Counted from the stretch's first letter, positions 8,295-18,042 are shown. The stretch: 64,000 nucleotides of DNA from Burkholderiales bacterium (GCA_947372465.1 CANBTT010000010.1:1-64000); one strand, 5' to 3'. Notes: a model not told the origin generated them from the sequence alone. Numbers and translations are program-made.

Positions 8295-10058
8295 TTGAGT
8301 CATTCCACGTCCACCCCTGCCACCGCAGCTTGCCGAATCTTAGAAGATGCGACGCAGCTGGGGATTGAATACATTTTCACCAACTTGGGCAGCGACCATC
8401 CGGCTTTCATTGAAGCATTTGCCACACTGAATGCCCAGGGCAAGAGAAGTCCAACCATCATCGTCTGCCCCCACGAGATGACGGCTTTGAGCGCCGCTCA
8501 CGGTCACTCGATGATCTCCCGCAAGCCTCAAATGGTCTTGGTCCATGTGGACGTGGGTACTCAGAACTTGGGCTGCAGTGTGCACAACGCAGCAAGGGCA
8601 CGCATACCCGTGGTCATTTTGGCGGGCCTGTCTCCAACGAGCATCACCCATGAGCAAACGGGACACCGAACTGAATTCATTCACTACACACAAGACTCGA
8701 CCCGCCAGCATGAAATCGTGGCCCAATACATGAAGTGGTTTTACGAGTTGAGAAGTGCAAAAATGACCCATGAAGTCTTGGCCAGAGGCGTTCAAATCGC
8801 CTCCTCCAGCCCTCAAGGACCGGTCTACCTCACGGGTGCCAGAGAACTCTGGGAAGAGGAAAGCTCTCAGCTAGCTCTCCAAAGTGCCCATTGGTCCGCC
8901 AGCGAACCCCTTGGTTTTTCTGAGGCAGAGGCCAACACCTTGGTGCAAGCCTTGCTCAAAAGTCAAAGGCCCTTGATCATCACCTCCTATCTGGGCAGAA
9001 ACACCCAAAGCGTTCAAGCTCTTCAAGACCTGGTTGAAACGGTCGCGATTGCCGTGTGCGAGGTCAACCCACAGTACATGAATTTTCCAGGCGATCATGC
9101 ATGCCACATCGGTTACAAACGCAACAGTCTGGTCGATGAGGCCGATTTGATTCTTCTGATCGATGTCGACGTGCCTTGGATCATGGCAAAAGTCAGCCCC
9201 AAAGAGGATTGTGCCTTGTTCATGATCGACATGGACATCCAAAAAACCGATCTGGGCTTTTGGCATTTCCCAAGCCACAAAAGTTGGCAGGCCGATAGCT
9301 TTGCGTGCCTCACCCGCATGAACGAGCAGTTGCGTTTGCGCCCAGTTTTGCCCCAAGAGCGCCAAGCTCGCAAGCAATGGATTGAAGCGGCAAAGAGCGC
9401 GCTCAAACTGCCCGATTTACCAGCCCTGCCCAATGGGCACATCCAGCTTCAAGATTTGTGCTTGGCCGTCAAAGCTTTGGTGAATGAAAAAACCGTTCTT
9501 TTGTTTGAGTCACCCACCGCGACAGAGCGGCTGCTGTTCACCCTCCAAATGAACCGTCCAGGCAGCTACTTTGCCAACGGGGGCAGTGGCTTGGGTTGGG
9601 GCATCAATGCCGCCATTGGCGCCAAATTGGCACAACCAAAAAGCGAAGTGATTTCTTTTGTGGGCGACGGCAGTTTCATCTTCGGTGTGCCCAGCAGCAC
9701 TTACTGGGTCAGTGAAACCTATGGCACACCTCAACTCACCATCGTGGTCAACAACAAAGGCTGGAATGCACCCAAGACCTCGACCCTATTGGTTCACCCC
9801 AAAGGTCAAGCCCAAGCGCATGACACGTATTGGATCACGGTGGGCCATGAGAGCCGATTTGCAGATATCGCGCAAGCCGCAGGAGGCGCCAAGGCCTACC
9901 GTGTCAGTCAATTGTCTGAGCTCGCTCAAACCTTGACGCAGGCCATGGCCGCTGTCAGAGCCGGACAAAGTGCAGTGGTGGATGTGTTGATGCCGCCCAT
10001 CTCCGCTCAAACGCTGGGCAAAACAACTGATTCACTTGAAGAAAGGGTGCTCCCGTGA
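8295..10058 (+). CDS. Thiamine diphosphate-dependent enzyme (acetolactate synthase/decarboxylase fold)
   Basis: The start is TTG at 8295, six bases after AAAGGG; no better start exists near it. The 587-residue product has the three-domain ThDP-enzyme layout: N-terminal pyrimidine-binding domain with the catalytic Glu61 in PHEMTA, a central Rossmann-like domain, and a C-terminal diphosphate-binding domain with GDGSF near residue 456 and VVNNKGWN about 28 residues later, which completes the GDG-NN metal motif. The family includes acetolactate synthase, benzoylformate decarboxylase and sulfoacetaldehyde acetyltransferase. Which reaction it performs is not evident. It overlaps the next gene by four bases and heads a three-gene operon. 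Confidence 0.88.
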   Translation: MSHSTSTPATAACRILEDATQLGIEYIFTNLGSDHPAFIEAFATLNAQGKRSPTIIVCPHEMTALSAAHGHSMISRKPQMVLVHVDVGTQNLGCSVHNAARARIPVVILAGLSPTSITHEQTGHRTEFIHYTQDSTRQHEIVAQYMKWFYELRSAKMTHEVLARGVQIASSSPQGPVYLTGARELWEEESSQLALQSAHWSASEPLGFSEAEANTLVQALLKSQRPLIITSYLGRNTQSVQALQDLVETVAIAVCEVNPQYMNFPGDHACHIGYKRNSLVDEADLILLIDVDVPWIMAKVSPKEDCALFMIDMDIQKTDLGFWHFPSHKSWQADSFACLTRMNEQLRLRPVLPQERQARKQWIEAAKSALKLPDLPALPNGHIQLQDLCLAVKALVNEKTVLLFESPTATERLLFTLQMNRPGSYFANGGSGLGWGINAAIGAKLAQPKSEVISFVGDGSFIFGVPSSTYWVSETYGTPQLTIVVNNKGWNAPKTSTLLVHPKGQAQAHDTYWITVGHESRFADIAQAAGGAKAYRVSQLSELAQTLTQAMAAVRAGQSAVVDVLMPPISAQTLGKTTDSLEERVLP

Positions 10059-11044
10059 AAGCCATTGAATTCAAAGAAAGCGGCAAGTTGTCGAATTTAA
10101 AATACACAGACTTGGACAAGCCCAAACCCAAAGAGGGAGACGTCTTGATCAGAGTGATGGCCGCGGGTCTCAACAAGAGCGACACCACCAACGTCTTGGG
10201 CTTGTTTCCCTACACGACCTTGCCCAGAGTGCCCGGCAGAGATTATGCAGGCGTCATTGAAGAGGGCCCCAATGAGCTTCTTGGACTGGAGGTCTTTGGC
10301 ACTGGAAAAGAAATCGGTTTCACGCAGAACGGCTCGCATGCGCAGTACCTGTGCCTGCCCAAGAATTGCTTTAGCCTCAAGCCCAACAATTTAAGTTTTG
10401 AGCAAGCCGCGTCCTGTGGTGTGCCCTTCATCACCGCATACTTTGCCATTGAAAACACCCGTGTCTCGTCCACGTCAAAAGTGGTGGTGATTGGCGCATC
10501 CGGCGCCGTTGGATTTGCCGCCATCCAATTGGCCAAAGAAAAAGGGGCCGATGTCTTGTGTTTGCTGAGAGATGAAACAAAAGCCAAAGCGCTGGAGTTG
10601 ATGGGCTTTGCCACTCGCTTGATCAACGAAGCCTCGTCCATTGAAGACGTGGTGCATGAACACTTCCCACAAGGGGCCGACGTCATCTTTGACACCACAG
10701 GCTTTTGGATCGCGCAAAGCATCCATGCACTGGCCAATTATGGACGACTGGCCTGCATTGTCGTCCCGGGCGATGGCCGTGTTGCCATCTCGATCAGAGA
10801 CCTTTACCGACTTGGTGCTGAGCTCATTGGTGTGAACTCTTTGCTTTACTCTGCCAAAACCTGTGCGCACGTTTTTGATCAACTCGCCTCAGGCTTTTCA
10901 AGTGGACGTTTGCTCGCGCCTCAACAACTTGACACCTCTCCTCTGTCTGAAGCGCCCGCGCTGTACCAAGAACTCAGGCAAGGGAAAAAAGGGAAATTCA
11001 TTCTTTTGCCCTTTGAAAACAGTGAAAGTAAGTTCAGCCTATGA
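10055..11044 (+). CDS. Zinc-less MDR oxidoreductase (quinone oxidoreductase-like)
   Basis: A GTG start at 10055 overlaps the preceding stop codon by four bases, indicating translational coupling. The 329-residue protein is a medium-chain dehydrogenase with the N-terminal GroES-like fold (GRDYAGVIEEGP) and a Rossmann nucleotide site VVVIGASGAVG near residue 144. The Cys and His ligands for catalytic zinc are not seen, so it belongs with quinone-oxidoreductase/enoyl-reductase-like members and probably uses NAD(P)H to reduce an activated double bond. Its place between a ThDP enzyme and a FAH-family protein suggests a keto-acid or aldehyde pathway. Confidence 0.86.
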   Translation: MKAIEFKESGKLSNLKYTDLDKPKPKEGDVLIRVMAAGLNKSDTTNVLGLFPYTTLPRVPGRDYAGVIEEGPNELLGLEVFGTGKEIGFTQNGSHAQYLCLPKNCFSLKPNNLSFEQAASCGVPFITAYFAIENTRVSSTSKVVVIGASGAVGFAAIQLAKEKGADVLCLLRDETKAKALELMGFATRLINEASSIEDVVHEHFPQGADVIFDTTGFWIAQSIHALANYGRLACIVVPGDGRVAISIRDLYRLGAELIGVNSLLYSAKTCAHVFDQLASGFSSGRLLAPQQLDTSPLSEAPALYQELRQGKKGKFILLPFENSESKFSL

Positions 11045-11826
11045 AATGGATTCGATTTAAACACCAGGCGCTGATCTCCTATGGTCACCTAGAGGACAAC
11101 AAAGTCCAACAAATTTTGGGCTCGCCTTTGGGCCAATGGGAAGTGGGCTCAAGTCGGTTTGATTTGAGTGAGATTGAATTGCTCACCCCCATTCAACCCG
11201 GCATGCTTTATTTTGCGGGTCCCAACTTCAAGGGGCACATTGAGGCGATGGCCAAGCGACGGGGCCAAGCACCCGTCTATCCCACTCGACCGGATCCCCA
11301 CTTTCGCTCTGTCCATGCCTTGATCCCCAGTGGGGCCAACATCGTTGTGCCCCATGACAGCTGTGGTCGCTTGCAACCTGAGGGGCAACTCACCGTGGTC
11401 ATGGGTAAAAAGGCCAGATATGTTTCAGAAGAAAATGCACTTGAACACGTGCTCGGTTACAGTTTGAGCAACGACATCACGGAGCGTGAATGGCAAAAAG
11501 TTGACCGCACCATGTTCAGGAGCAAAAACACCGACACCTTCAAGCCTTTCGGTCCTTGTATCGCAACGGGACTGGACCCCACAGACCTTCGCATCCAAGT
11601 GCGCCACAATGGACTCGTCATTGCAGACTACTCAAGCGCCGAACAAACATGGAGCGTGGCCCACTGGATTCACGCCCTGAGTCAAAACACCACACTTCAT
11701 CCGGGCGACTGCATCATGATGGGGACCCAAGGGGCCGCAGGGGACATGGTGGCGGGCGATTTGATCGAAGTAGAGAGCCCGGGCATTGGGTTGCTCAGCA
11801 ATCGATTGGTTGCTGAAAGCCTCTGA
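11041..11826 (+). CDS. Fumarylacetoacetate hydrolase (FAH) family protein
   Basis: The ATG overlaps the previous stop (ATGA), so this is the third coupled gene of the operon. The 261-residue product has the FAH fold, with NDITEREWQ in place of the common NDVTARDWQ and a C-terminal HPGDCIMMGTQG loop. The family metal site is usually E-x-E plus an Asp 31 residues after the first Glu. Here these positions are E114, Q116 and D145, so the second glutamate is glutamine. Members split C-C bonds, decarboxylate oxaloacetate or hydrate dienoates. Activity may be altered in this protein. Confidence 0.88.
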   Translation: MKWIRFKHQALISYGHLEDNKVQQILGSPLGQWEVGSSRFDLSEIELLTPIQPGMLYFAGPNFKGHIEAMAKRRGQAPVYPTRPDPHFRSVHALIPSGANIVVPHDSCGRLQPEGQLTVVMGKKARYVSEENALEHVLGYSLSNDITEREWQKVDRTMFRSKNTDTFKPFGPCIATGLDPTDLRIQVRHNGLVIADYSSAEQTWSVAHWIHALSQNTTLHPGDCIMMGTQGAAGDMVAGDLIEVESPGIGLLSNRLVAESL

Positions 11827-11911
11827 TCGCCCTTTGCGTGGACCTTGAAGCCGCATCACCAAAGCCGCCCTGTCAGGAGGGCTCTTATCACTCAAAACGA
11901 AGGGAAACGAA

Positions 11912-12727
11912 ATGCTTTTAAAGACTTGGGGACTTTTATTGTGCTTGCTGTGGATGGCGTGTACAGCCGCCCTTTCTCAAAATGCAAAGACACAGGTGAT
12001 GTGGCTGGGTCAGTCGGCCTTCAAAATTGTCACGCCAGCGGGCAAAGTGATCCTGACCGACCCGTGGTTGATCGCCAACCCCAAAACACCGCCTGAATTC
12101 AAAAAGCTTGAAAACCTCGGCAAAATTGATGTTTTGTTGGTCTCTCATGCCCACTGGGATCATTTTGCAGACGCGCCTGCCATTGCCAAATTGAACAACA
12201 TTCCCATGTGGGGGCCAGGCGACTTGAACTCGGTGACCGTGGCGCTGGGCATCTTGCCGCCCAACTTGGCCCCCAGATTCAACAAGTCTGGCACGGTGAC
12301 GCCCGTGCCAGGTGTTCAAGTCACAGCAGTACACGCAGAGCACTCATCCATCTTGGTGTGGAAAAATCCCGTGACCCAAGTCGAGGAAACTCACTTTGGG
12401 GGAGAACCCATTGGTTTCATCATTGAACTTGAAAATGGCTTTAAGATTTATCACATGGGTGACACGGGTCTTTTCAGCGACATGAAATTCATTGCTGAAT
12501 ACTACAAACCCGATCTGGTCATGATGCCCATTGGGGGCAACTTCACCATGGGTCCTAGGGAAGCAGCCTTCGCCGCCAAAGAGTGGTTAAAGGTCCCCAG
12601 GGTCATTCCCATGCACTTTGGCGCGAACCCCTTGGCCAAAGGCACCGTGAAAGAATTTCAAAAATTTCTAGAGGGCTCCGGCATCCAAGTGCTGGAGATG
12701 ACACCCGGCTTGGCGCAAGAATTTTGA
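11912..12727 (+). CDS. Exported metallo-beta-lactamase-fold hydrolase
   Basis: A 271-residue protein with an N-terminal signal peptide (hydrophobic core residues 3-20, likely cut after ALS). The zinc-binding motif SHAHWDH is at 78-84, and later ligands are visible in HAEHS, MGDTG and MPMHFG-like positions near the C-terminus. The start has GAAGGGA seven bases upstream. The sequence resembles the UPF0173/UlaG-like branch of the superfamily, whose members hydrolyse diverse substrates. A periplasmic location is inferred. It follows the FAH gene by 85 bases and may be in the same transcript or start its own. Confidence 0.87.
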   Translation: MLLKTWGLLLCLLWMACTAALSQNAKTQVMWLGQSAFKIVTPAGKVILTDPWLIANPKTPPEFKKLENLGKIDVLLVSHAHWDHFADAPAIAKLNNIPMWGPGDLNSVTVALGILPPNLAPRFNKSGTVTPVPGVQVTAVHAEHSSILVWKNPVTQVEETHFGGEPIGFIIELENGFKIYHMGDTGLFSDMKFIAEYYKPDLVMMPIGGNFTMGPREAAFAAKEWLKVPRVIPMHFGANPLAKGTVKEFQKFLEGSGIQVLEMTPGLAQEF

Positions 12728-12782
12728 GTCTCTGAGGCACCAGGCCCCAAGTTCCTTTTTTCATACACGAGCACCCACACGC

Positions 12783-13451
12783 ATGTCCCCACACCCGATT
12801 AAAGCATTCATCTTCGACTGCGATGGCACCTTGGTCAACAGCGAAGAGCCCGGCATTGAGGTCATTCAAAACCTGGCCAATCAAGCGGGACTGACTTTGA
12901 GCAAAGAGGAAGCGCTGCATCGATTCACAGGCTTGAAGATGAAAGACATTGTCGACTGGATTGAGGCGCAACTGCCCCGAACGCTGGGTGAGGACTTTCA
13001 CGCCGATTTCACCTTGCGGGTGCGTCAAGCTCAGGCCCTTCGCTTCAATGAGGGCCTGGACACGATTGCGGGGGCGAAAGAGCTTCTCGACTTCCTTGAG
13101 TTGCCCGTGAGTGTGGCAACCAATGGTCCAAGAGAAAAAGTTGAAATGACCCTGCGCTTGACGGGCTTGCGCGCGTATTTCTCTCATCATGTTTACAGCG
13201 CCTATGAGGTGGGTCACTTCAAGCCCTCACCTGAGCTCTTTTTGCATGTCGCAAAAGCCTTGTGCGTGGAGGCTCATAACTGTGCCGTGGTAGAAGACAG
13301 CCTCACCGGGGTGAGCGCCGCAATCGCAGCAAAGATGCAAGTGTTCTCCCTAGCAACACCCGACACCCTGCCTGAGCACATGCACAGGCAAGTCGTTTTT
13401 ATTGAAAATTTGCTCGATGTAAAAACGCACTTGCACGCCAAATCCAATTAA
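12783..13451 (+). CDS. HAD-superfamily hydrolase (beta-phosphoglucomutase-like)
   Basis: The 222-residue protein opens with the HAD motif I FDCDGTLVNSEEPG (catalytic D12 and D14), then a helical cap, motif II in SVATNGP and motif IV in VVEDSLTGV. The cap and E-D pair place it with phosphatases and phosphomutases such as Gph and PgmB. It most likely dephosphorylates a small sugar phosphate or similar metabolite. It lies 55 bases after the metallo-hydrolase and 49 bases before a Bug receptor gene, all on the plus strand, with no functional link that I can name. Confidence 0.88.
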   Translation: MSPHPIKAFIFDCDGTLVNSEEPGIEVIQNLANQAGLTLSKEEALHRFTGLKMKDIVDWIEAQLPRTLGEDFHADFTLRVRQAQALRFNEGLDTIAGAKELLDFLELPVSVATNGPREKVEMTLRLTGLRAYFSHHVYSAYEVGHFKPSPELFLHVAKALCVEAHNCAVVEDSLTGVSAAIAAKMQVFSLATPDTLPEHMHRQVVFIENLLDVKTHLHAKSN

Positions 13452-13500
13452 AGTGCAGAGACTTCATCCATTGATGTTCACCCCCAAAGGACGTACGCCC

Positions 13501-14481
13501 ATGAAACCCCTATTCCAATCGTTCTTGGCTTTGGTCCTCAAAAGCCTATGTGTTCTCGCGGTTGGGCTTTGCTCGGCCCAAGAGTGGCCCTCTCGTTCGA
13601 TCAAGCTGATCGTTCCCTTTCCTGCGGGAGGTCCCACCGATTTGGTGGCCAGGGAGGCCGCCAACATCATTCGTGAAGACTTCAAGCAAGCCGTTGTGGT
13701 TGACAACAAACCCGGGGGCAACGGCGTCATCGGCCATGGCGTGCTGGCCAAGTCAGCGCCCGATGGCTACACCTTGGGCCTCATTTTGGTCACCGTTTCG
13801 GTGGCACCGCATTTGGGCCCTGTTCCCTTTGACACCTTCAAAGATTTTTCCCCCATCACCAATTTGATTGCCATGACGCCCATCGCGATCGCGAACAATC
13901 AAGCGCCCTTTAATTCCATTTCTGAGATGATCAACTACGCCAAAGCCAACCCAGGCAAATTGTCGTTTGGCACCCCCGGGGTGGCCACCATGCCGCATCT
14001 GGCCGCCGAGTTGATGCAATTGCAAGCGGGCATTCAATTGACCCACATCCCCTACAAAGGGGCCACCCAACAAATGCAAGACCTGATGGCAGGTGTGACC
14101 CTCTTGGACTTCCAAAGTTCGTTGGTGCTTGCATTGCCGCAACTCAAAGCCGAAAAAATCAAAGCCCTTGCAGTGTTTTCAGAAAAAAGAAGCGCACAGT
14201 TGCCCAGCGTTCCAAGCGCCAAAGAGTTGGGCTTCAATGATTTGATCATTGCACCTTGGTTTGGAATTGGGGGGCCTGCGGGCTTGTCTGCAGAGACCGT
14301 TCAAAAACTTCATGCGGCCTTGGTCAAAGGATTCAACTCGCGTGAGGTTCATGAGCGATTTGCAAATATAGGGGCGAGCGTACAGACCAACAAGTCTCCT
14401 ACTGAGTTCACCCAGTACATCAAAGCCGAACACGAGCGTTGGGGCAAGGTGATCAAAGCTGCAGACATCAAAAGCGAATAG
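13501..14481 (+). CDS. Bug/TctC-family periplasmic solute-binding protein
   Basis: The ATG at 13501 has AAAGGA nine bases upstream and opens a signal peptide ending near CSAQEW. The 326-residue product shows the family landmarks: WPSRSIKLIVPFPAGGPTD near the mature N-terminus, VDNKPGGNGVIG and the T-H-I-P-Y-K-G loop. Bug receptors bind carboxylates, including dicarboxylates, aromatic acids and amino acids, in the periplasm for TctAB-type transporters. No TctAB is in the window. The ligand cannot be read from sequence. Confidence 0.93.
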   Translation: MKPLFQSFLALVLKSLCVLAVGLCSAQEWPSRSIKLIVPFPAGGPTDLVAREAANIIREDFKQAVVVDNKPGGNGVIGHGVLAKSAPDGYTLGLILVTVSVAPHLGPVPFDTFKDFSPITNLIAMTPIAIANNQAPFNSISEMINYAKANPGKLSFGTPGVATMPHLAAELMQLQAGIQLTHIPYKGATQQMQDLMAGVTLLDFQSSLVLALPQLKAEKIKALAVFSEKRSAQLPSVPSAKELGFNDLIIAPWFGIGGPAGLSAETVQKLHAALVKGFNSREVHERFANIGASVQTNKSPTEFTQYIKAEHERWGKVIKAADIKSE

Positions 14482-14640
14482 AAGAACGGCTCATCAGCGG
14501 GCAAGAAGCAACAAGCTTTGCCCAAAGAGGATGAGGATCTGGCCCAAGAACATCGCAAGATCATGAAAAGTTTTCCATGATCCTGAAGGCCTGTCTAGGC
14601 CAGCGTGAAGGCCTGATTGAGAGGACCCTCTCGCTTTTCT

Positions 14641-15774
14641 TCAGCGAATATGTTGCGTCACCCAAGTTGATAAAAACTGAGCAATTTCGAGATTGTTCTT
14701 CTCCAGCATCATCATGTGGCCGTTGCCCTTTATGCCAATGTCAGGCAAACGAACATAGGTATTGGCCACGCCCGCATCGCTCAAGAACTTGGCCGTGCAA
14801 TGGTCATAGGGCACGTGATAAGAGGCGTGGGAGCTCACAATTAAAATGGGCTTGCCCTTCAATTGCGTCAATGCTCTGGCAGGACTGGGTTGAACCCAGC
14901 ATTTGACCAAATTTTCCGCATCAGGCTTGGTTTGACGAACCAACTTCAAATCCTGAGGAAGATCGGCAGGGGGATTGAATTTCAAGGGCAAGCGCGTAAT
15001 GCCCCACACCCGTCCAACGGGGCCGTCCTTGTAAAAGTCATCGCCCTCTTTTTCTAGAGCCATTTCATACAAAGGGGGGCCATTGGGCTCAATGGACACG
15101 ATGCCTTTGACCCCTTCGGGTTTTGCGTTCGCAATGAGCCAACCAAATGAACCCGATTGGGAGTGGGTCAGCAGCACTGAGGGACCAATTTTTTCAAGCA
15201 AGGCCACACCCGCCGCCAAATTCAGCCGCTCAATGACGTTCACGTCTTCGATGTCTTCGACCTGTGAGGAGAAAAATTGATCATAGATGGGGTCGCCCGC
15301 AACACCCGTTCCAGGCCATTGCGTATGAAAGGCTGCTTGCGGGTACTGGGCTTTGAGCTTGGGCGCCGTGAAGCGATCCGACATGGCTTGTGCATTGGGT
15401 TTGCGAGTTCGTCCATACACTTCACCAAAAAATCCTGAGCGGCCTCTTGCTGGTTGATCCACCACGTAAACCGCAAAACCTTGTCGGACAAAGTAGGTTG
15501 CCCATCCTTCACGCCCATCCGGGGTCGCCAAAAAGTTGGTGCCTGTTTGTCCTCCCCCATGCCACATCACAATGGGATAGGGGTATTTTTGAACGGCAGG
15601 CTTTTGAAATTGCACAAACATTTGGTGACTGCGAATTTGTTGACCCTGAGCATTCTTTGAGTATTCCCCCCCAACAAAGAAGTAGCCCTGCTCAGCAATG
15701 GTCAAGGGCTCGGCGCAAAGAAGCCCTGCAAATAAAGCCGAGCTCAACAAGAGGCACTTAAAAAACTGTTTCAT
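14641..15774 (-). CDS. Exported alpha/beta-hydrolase (esterase-like)
   Basis: The ATG at 15772-15774 has AAGGA eight bases upstream and begins a signal peptide (MKQFFKCLLLSSALFAGLL). The 377-residue protein has an oxyanion stretch HGGGQTG at 72-78, a nucleophile elbow THSQSG at 203-208 with Ser205 as probable nucleophile, and a C-terminal His in GNGHMMM. The elbow departs from G-x-S-x-G, with Thr and Ser at the glycine positions. It is probably a periplasmic esterase or amidase of unknown substrate. It is divergent from the Tat-type flavoprotein gene. Confidence 0.85.
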   Translation of the reverse strand: MKQFFKCLLLSSALFAGLLCAEPLTIAEQGYFFVGGEYSKNAQGQQIRSHQMFVQFQKPAVQKYPYPIVMWHGGGQTGTNFLATPDGREGWATYFVRQGFAVYVVDQPARGRSGFFGEVYGRTRKPNAQAMSDRFTAPKLKAQYPQAAFHTQWPGTGVAGDPIYDQFFSSQVEDIEDVNVIERLNLAAGVALLEKIGPSVLLTHSQSGSFGWLIANAKPEGVKGIVSIEPNGPPLYEMALEKEGDDFYKDGPVGRVWGITRLPLKFNPPADLPQDLKLVRQTKPDAENLVKCWVQPSPARALTQLKGKPILIVSSHASYHVPYDHCTAKFLSDAGVANTYVRLPDIGIKGNGHMMMLEKNNLEIAQFLSTWVTQHIR

Positions 15775-16259
15775 GTCTGTGGTCCTTGGTGGTTTTTTTG
15801 TCTCTTTGCATTTTGCAAAGATCTTTGTGTGAGTTGTTCTTGATGATTGCGTTGATTGAAAGCCCATGGCCTCAAACCCTGCCAATGAAGCGATGTGTCC
15901 GCTGTGATCAAAGCCATCAAAGACCCTGATCGCGAGTGCGGCATGGCCAAAGTCAATCGCCCCCAACGCTCACTGGCAAACGAACCACATTATCTCACCG
16001 AGCGCTTGATTCCCAAGTGTTCGGTGCACCCCACTGGTGAAAACACCAAGCCCTGTCAAGTTGAAGATCGAAAGCACTGAACGTGGACCTGCACCCTGTT
16101 TTTTTGTCAACACAAGCAAAGACTTGCTTCATCCCCGTAAAAACCATGATTCCTATCCCTTCCCACGCGCCTATATTGATGTCTTCGAATGAGCCATGCG
16201 GCGCTGATCAAAAGCTTTCGCAAAGGTTTTTTAAAACGCACGAACTGGAAGGTGCCAAG
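15775..16259. other. 485-base divergent intergenic region
   Basis: This stretch separates the exported hydrolase (minus) and the flavoprotein (plus) and must hold both promoters. Open frames inside it lack ribosome sites and resemble no family. I find no convincing promoter, repeat or RNA structure. Confidence 0.6.
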
Positions 16260-18026
16260 ATGACCATCAAGCGCAGAAATATTCTTTTGAGCTCAACGGC
16301 AACAGTTGCAGCCATGATCAGCACACCCAGTGAGGCCAGCCCCCCGAAAGCCCGCCAAAAGCAACACTGGGACAAAGAGACCGACATCTTGGTCATCGGT
16401 TCTGGTGCCACAGGTCTTCTTGCTGCACTCAAAGCCAGACAGGAGGGACACCGTGTGATGGTCTTGGAAGCGGAAAACCATCTGGGCGGACATGCCATTT
16501 GCAGTGGCGGCAACTTGCCTCTGGGGGGTGGCACCAGCTTTCAAAAAAAATGGGGGGTCAAAGACTCGCCCGACTTGGTTTTTCAAGACCTGACCGATTG
16601 GTCTGTGGTCAGTGCCAACGGCTTTCCCGACTATCGATACAACGACCGAGAGGTCATTCGGGCCTTTGCCGATCACTGTGCAGAAACCTGTGAATTTGTA
16701 TTGGCCAATGGCGTGGTGTTTGTCGACAAAGCACCCGACACACGTGGGGGCAACTCAGTGGGCTCCTCTGTTCCCAGAGAGATGCACTGCGCGCCCATGG
16801 ATTGGCCTTTGATCCAGACTGGAAAGCCCGCCGACGCCAGTGTGAAGCAGACCATGTCTACAGGCAACGGCTTGATGCACCCATTGATCGACTCTGCAAA
16901 ACGAAAAGGTGTGCAATTCTTGCTTGAGCACAAAATGCTTCAACTGATCCGCAAAGAGCACGCCAGTGGACCTGTTTTAGGGGTGCTCGCTCTCGTTCAA
17001 GGCCGACAAGTTCGCATCAGAGCCAAGCGAGCCGTGATCTTGGGCACGGGTGGCTCAACATCAAATGTCAACTTTAGACGCATGTTCGACCCTCGTTTGA
17101 CAGAAGAGTATTGCGGCGTGGCGGGCACACCTTGGTCGTATCAAGATGCAAGTGGCGAGATTGCCGCCATGAACATTGGTGCCTCTTTATGGGGGCTTTA
17201 CAACAACACCGGTGAATTCAGCTCAGGAATAACCAAGCCTGGCACCATCGGGGGGCAGTTCGGTTACGTGAACTTGAAATTCTATCCAGGCAGCGAGGTC
17301 TTTCCCAAGGCACGCTCCATTGGTCTGACGGTGAAAGATTGGCATGACGTGATCACGGTCAACATGATTGGAAAGCGGTTTTACGACGAAACCGGTGGAC
17401 AGTTCACCTCGGACAACTACGGCGTGAACAAAAACTACATACCGAACTCCTACCTCAACGCCAAGAACATGAAATGGGATCCCAAAAACTACCTCAATGC
17501 GGCCATGGCAGGCATTGGAGATGGGCACAATGGTGGGGGCCCGATCTGGGCGATCTTTGATTCAGATGCGATCGTTCGGGAGAAATGGAACATCGCAGCG
17601 CCCTTCACGGATGAAGAAAATGGTTTTTTCTTCAGTGCACCAAGCCTCAAGGAATTGGCAGAAAAGATAAAAATGAAGCACCAACGCGTGCCCATGCCTG
17701 CCGATAACCTAGAGGATACTGTCAATCGCTACAACAGCTTTGTGGACGCCGGCGTTGACGCGGATTTCGGCAAAGAAAAACCCAAGTACAAAATACAAAA
17801 GGGTCCCTTTTATGCAGCTTGGGCCACACCTGTTCTTCACGACACGAGAGCGGGCTTAAGAATCAATGCCAAGTGCCAAGTCTGCGACATGAATGGTCAA
17901 GTGATTGAAGGCCTCTATTGTGGAGGGGAATCAGCTGGTGGATTCAGTCTGCACGGCTTGGCGAGAGCCACCACACAGGGCTTCATCTCGGGAAAATACG
18001 CCGCGCTTGAACCCATTCATGACTAA
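16260..18026 (+). CDS. Tat-exported FAD-dependent oxidoreductase (fumarate reductase/ketosteroid dehydrogenase type)
   Basis: The ATG at 16260 with GGAAGG seven bases upstream is preferred over a GTG 177 bases earlier, because it begins a twin-arginine-like leader, TIKRRNILLSS. The mature protein (588 residues in all) has an FAD-binding ILVIGSGATGLLAAL motif at 43-57, and a C-terminal GLYCGGESAGGF that completes the FAD site, as in flavocytochrome c fumarate reductases, urocanate reductase and 3-ketosteroid dehydrogenases. There is no heme domain. It likely reduces or dehydrogenates a small organic acid in the periplasm. Two Bug receptor genes follow. Confidence 0.85.
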   Translation: MTIKRRNILLSSTATVAAMISTPSEASPPKARQKQHWDKETDILVIGSGATGLLAALKARQEGHRVMVLEAENHLGGHAICSGGNLPLGGGTSFQKKWGVKDSPDLVFQDLTDWSVVSANGFPDYRYNDREVIRAFADHCAETCEFVLANGVVFVDKAPDTRGGNSVGSSVPREMHCAPMDWPLIQTGKPADASVKQTMSTGNGLMHPLIDSAKRKGVQFLLEHKMLQLIRKEHASGPVLGVLALVQGRQVRIRAKRAVILGTGGSTSNVNFRRMFDPRLTEEYCGVAGTPWSYQDASGEIAAMNIGASLWGLYNNTGEFSSGITKPGTIGGQFGYVNLKFYPGSEVFPKARSIGLTVKDWHDVITVNMIGKRFYDETGGQFTSDNYGVNKNYIPNSYLNAKNMKWDPKNYLNAAMAGIGDGHNGGGPIWAIFDSDAIVREKWNIAAPFTDEENGFFFSAPSLKELAEKIKMKHQRVPMPADNLEDTVNRYNSFVDAGVDADFGKEKPKYKIQKGPFYAAWATPVLHDTRAGLRINAKCQVCDMNGQVIEGLYCGGESAGGFSLHGLARATTQGFISGKYAALEPIHD

Positions 18027-18042
18027 AACACAGGGCAACAAT

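Noticed and set aside
15895-16080. Open frame of 61 codons in the divergent hydrolase/flavoprotein gap
   Set aside because: No ribosome site, no hydrophobic or motif pattern, and it lies where promoters are expected.
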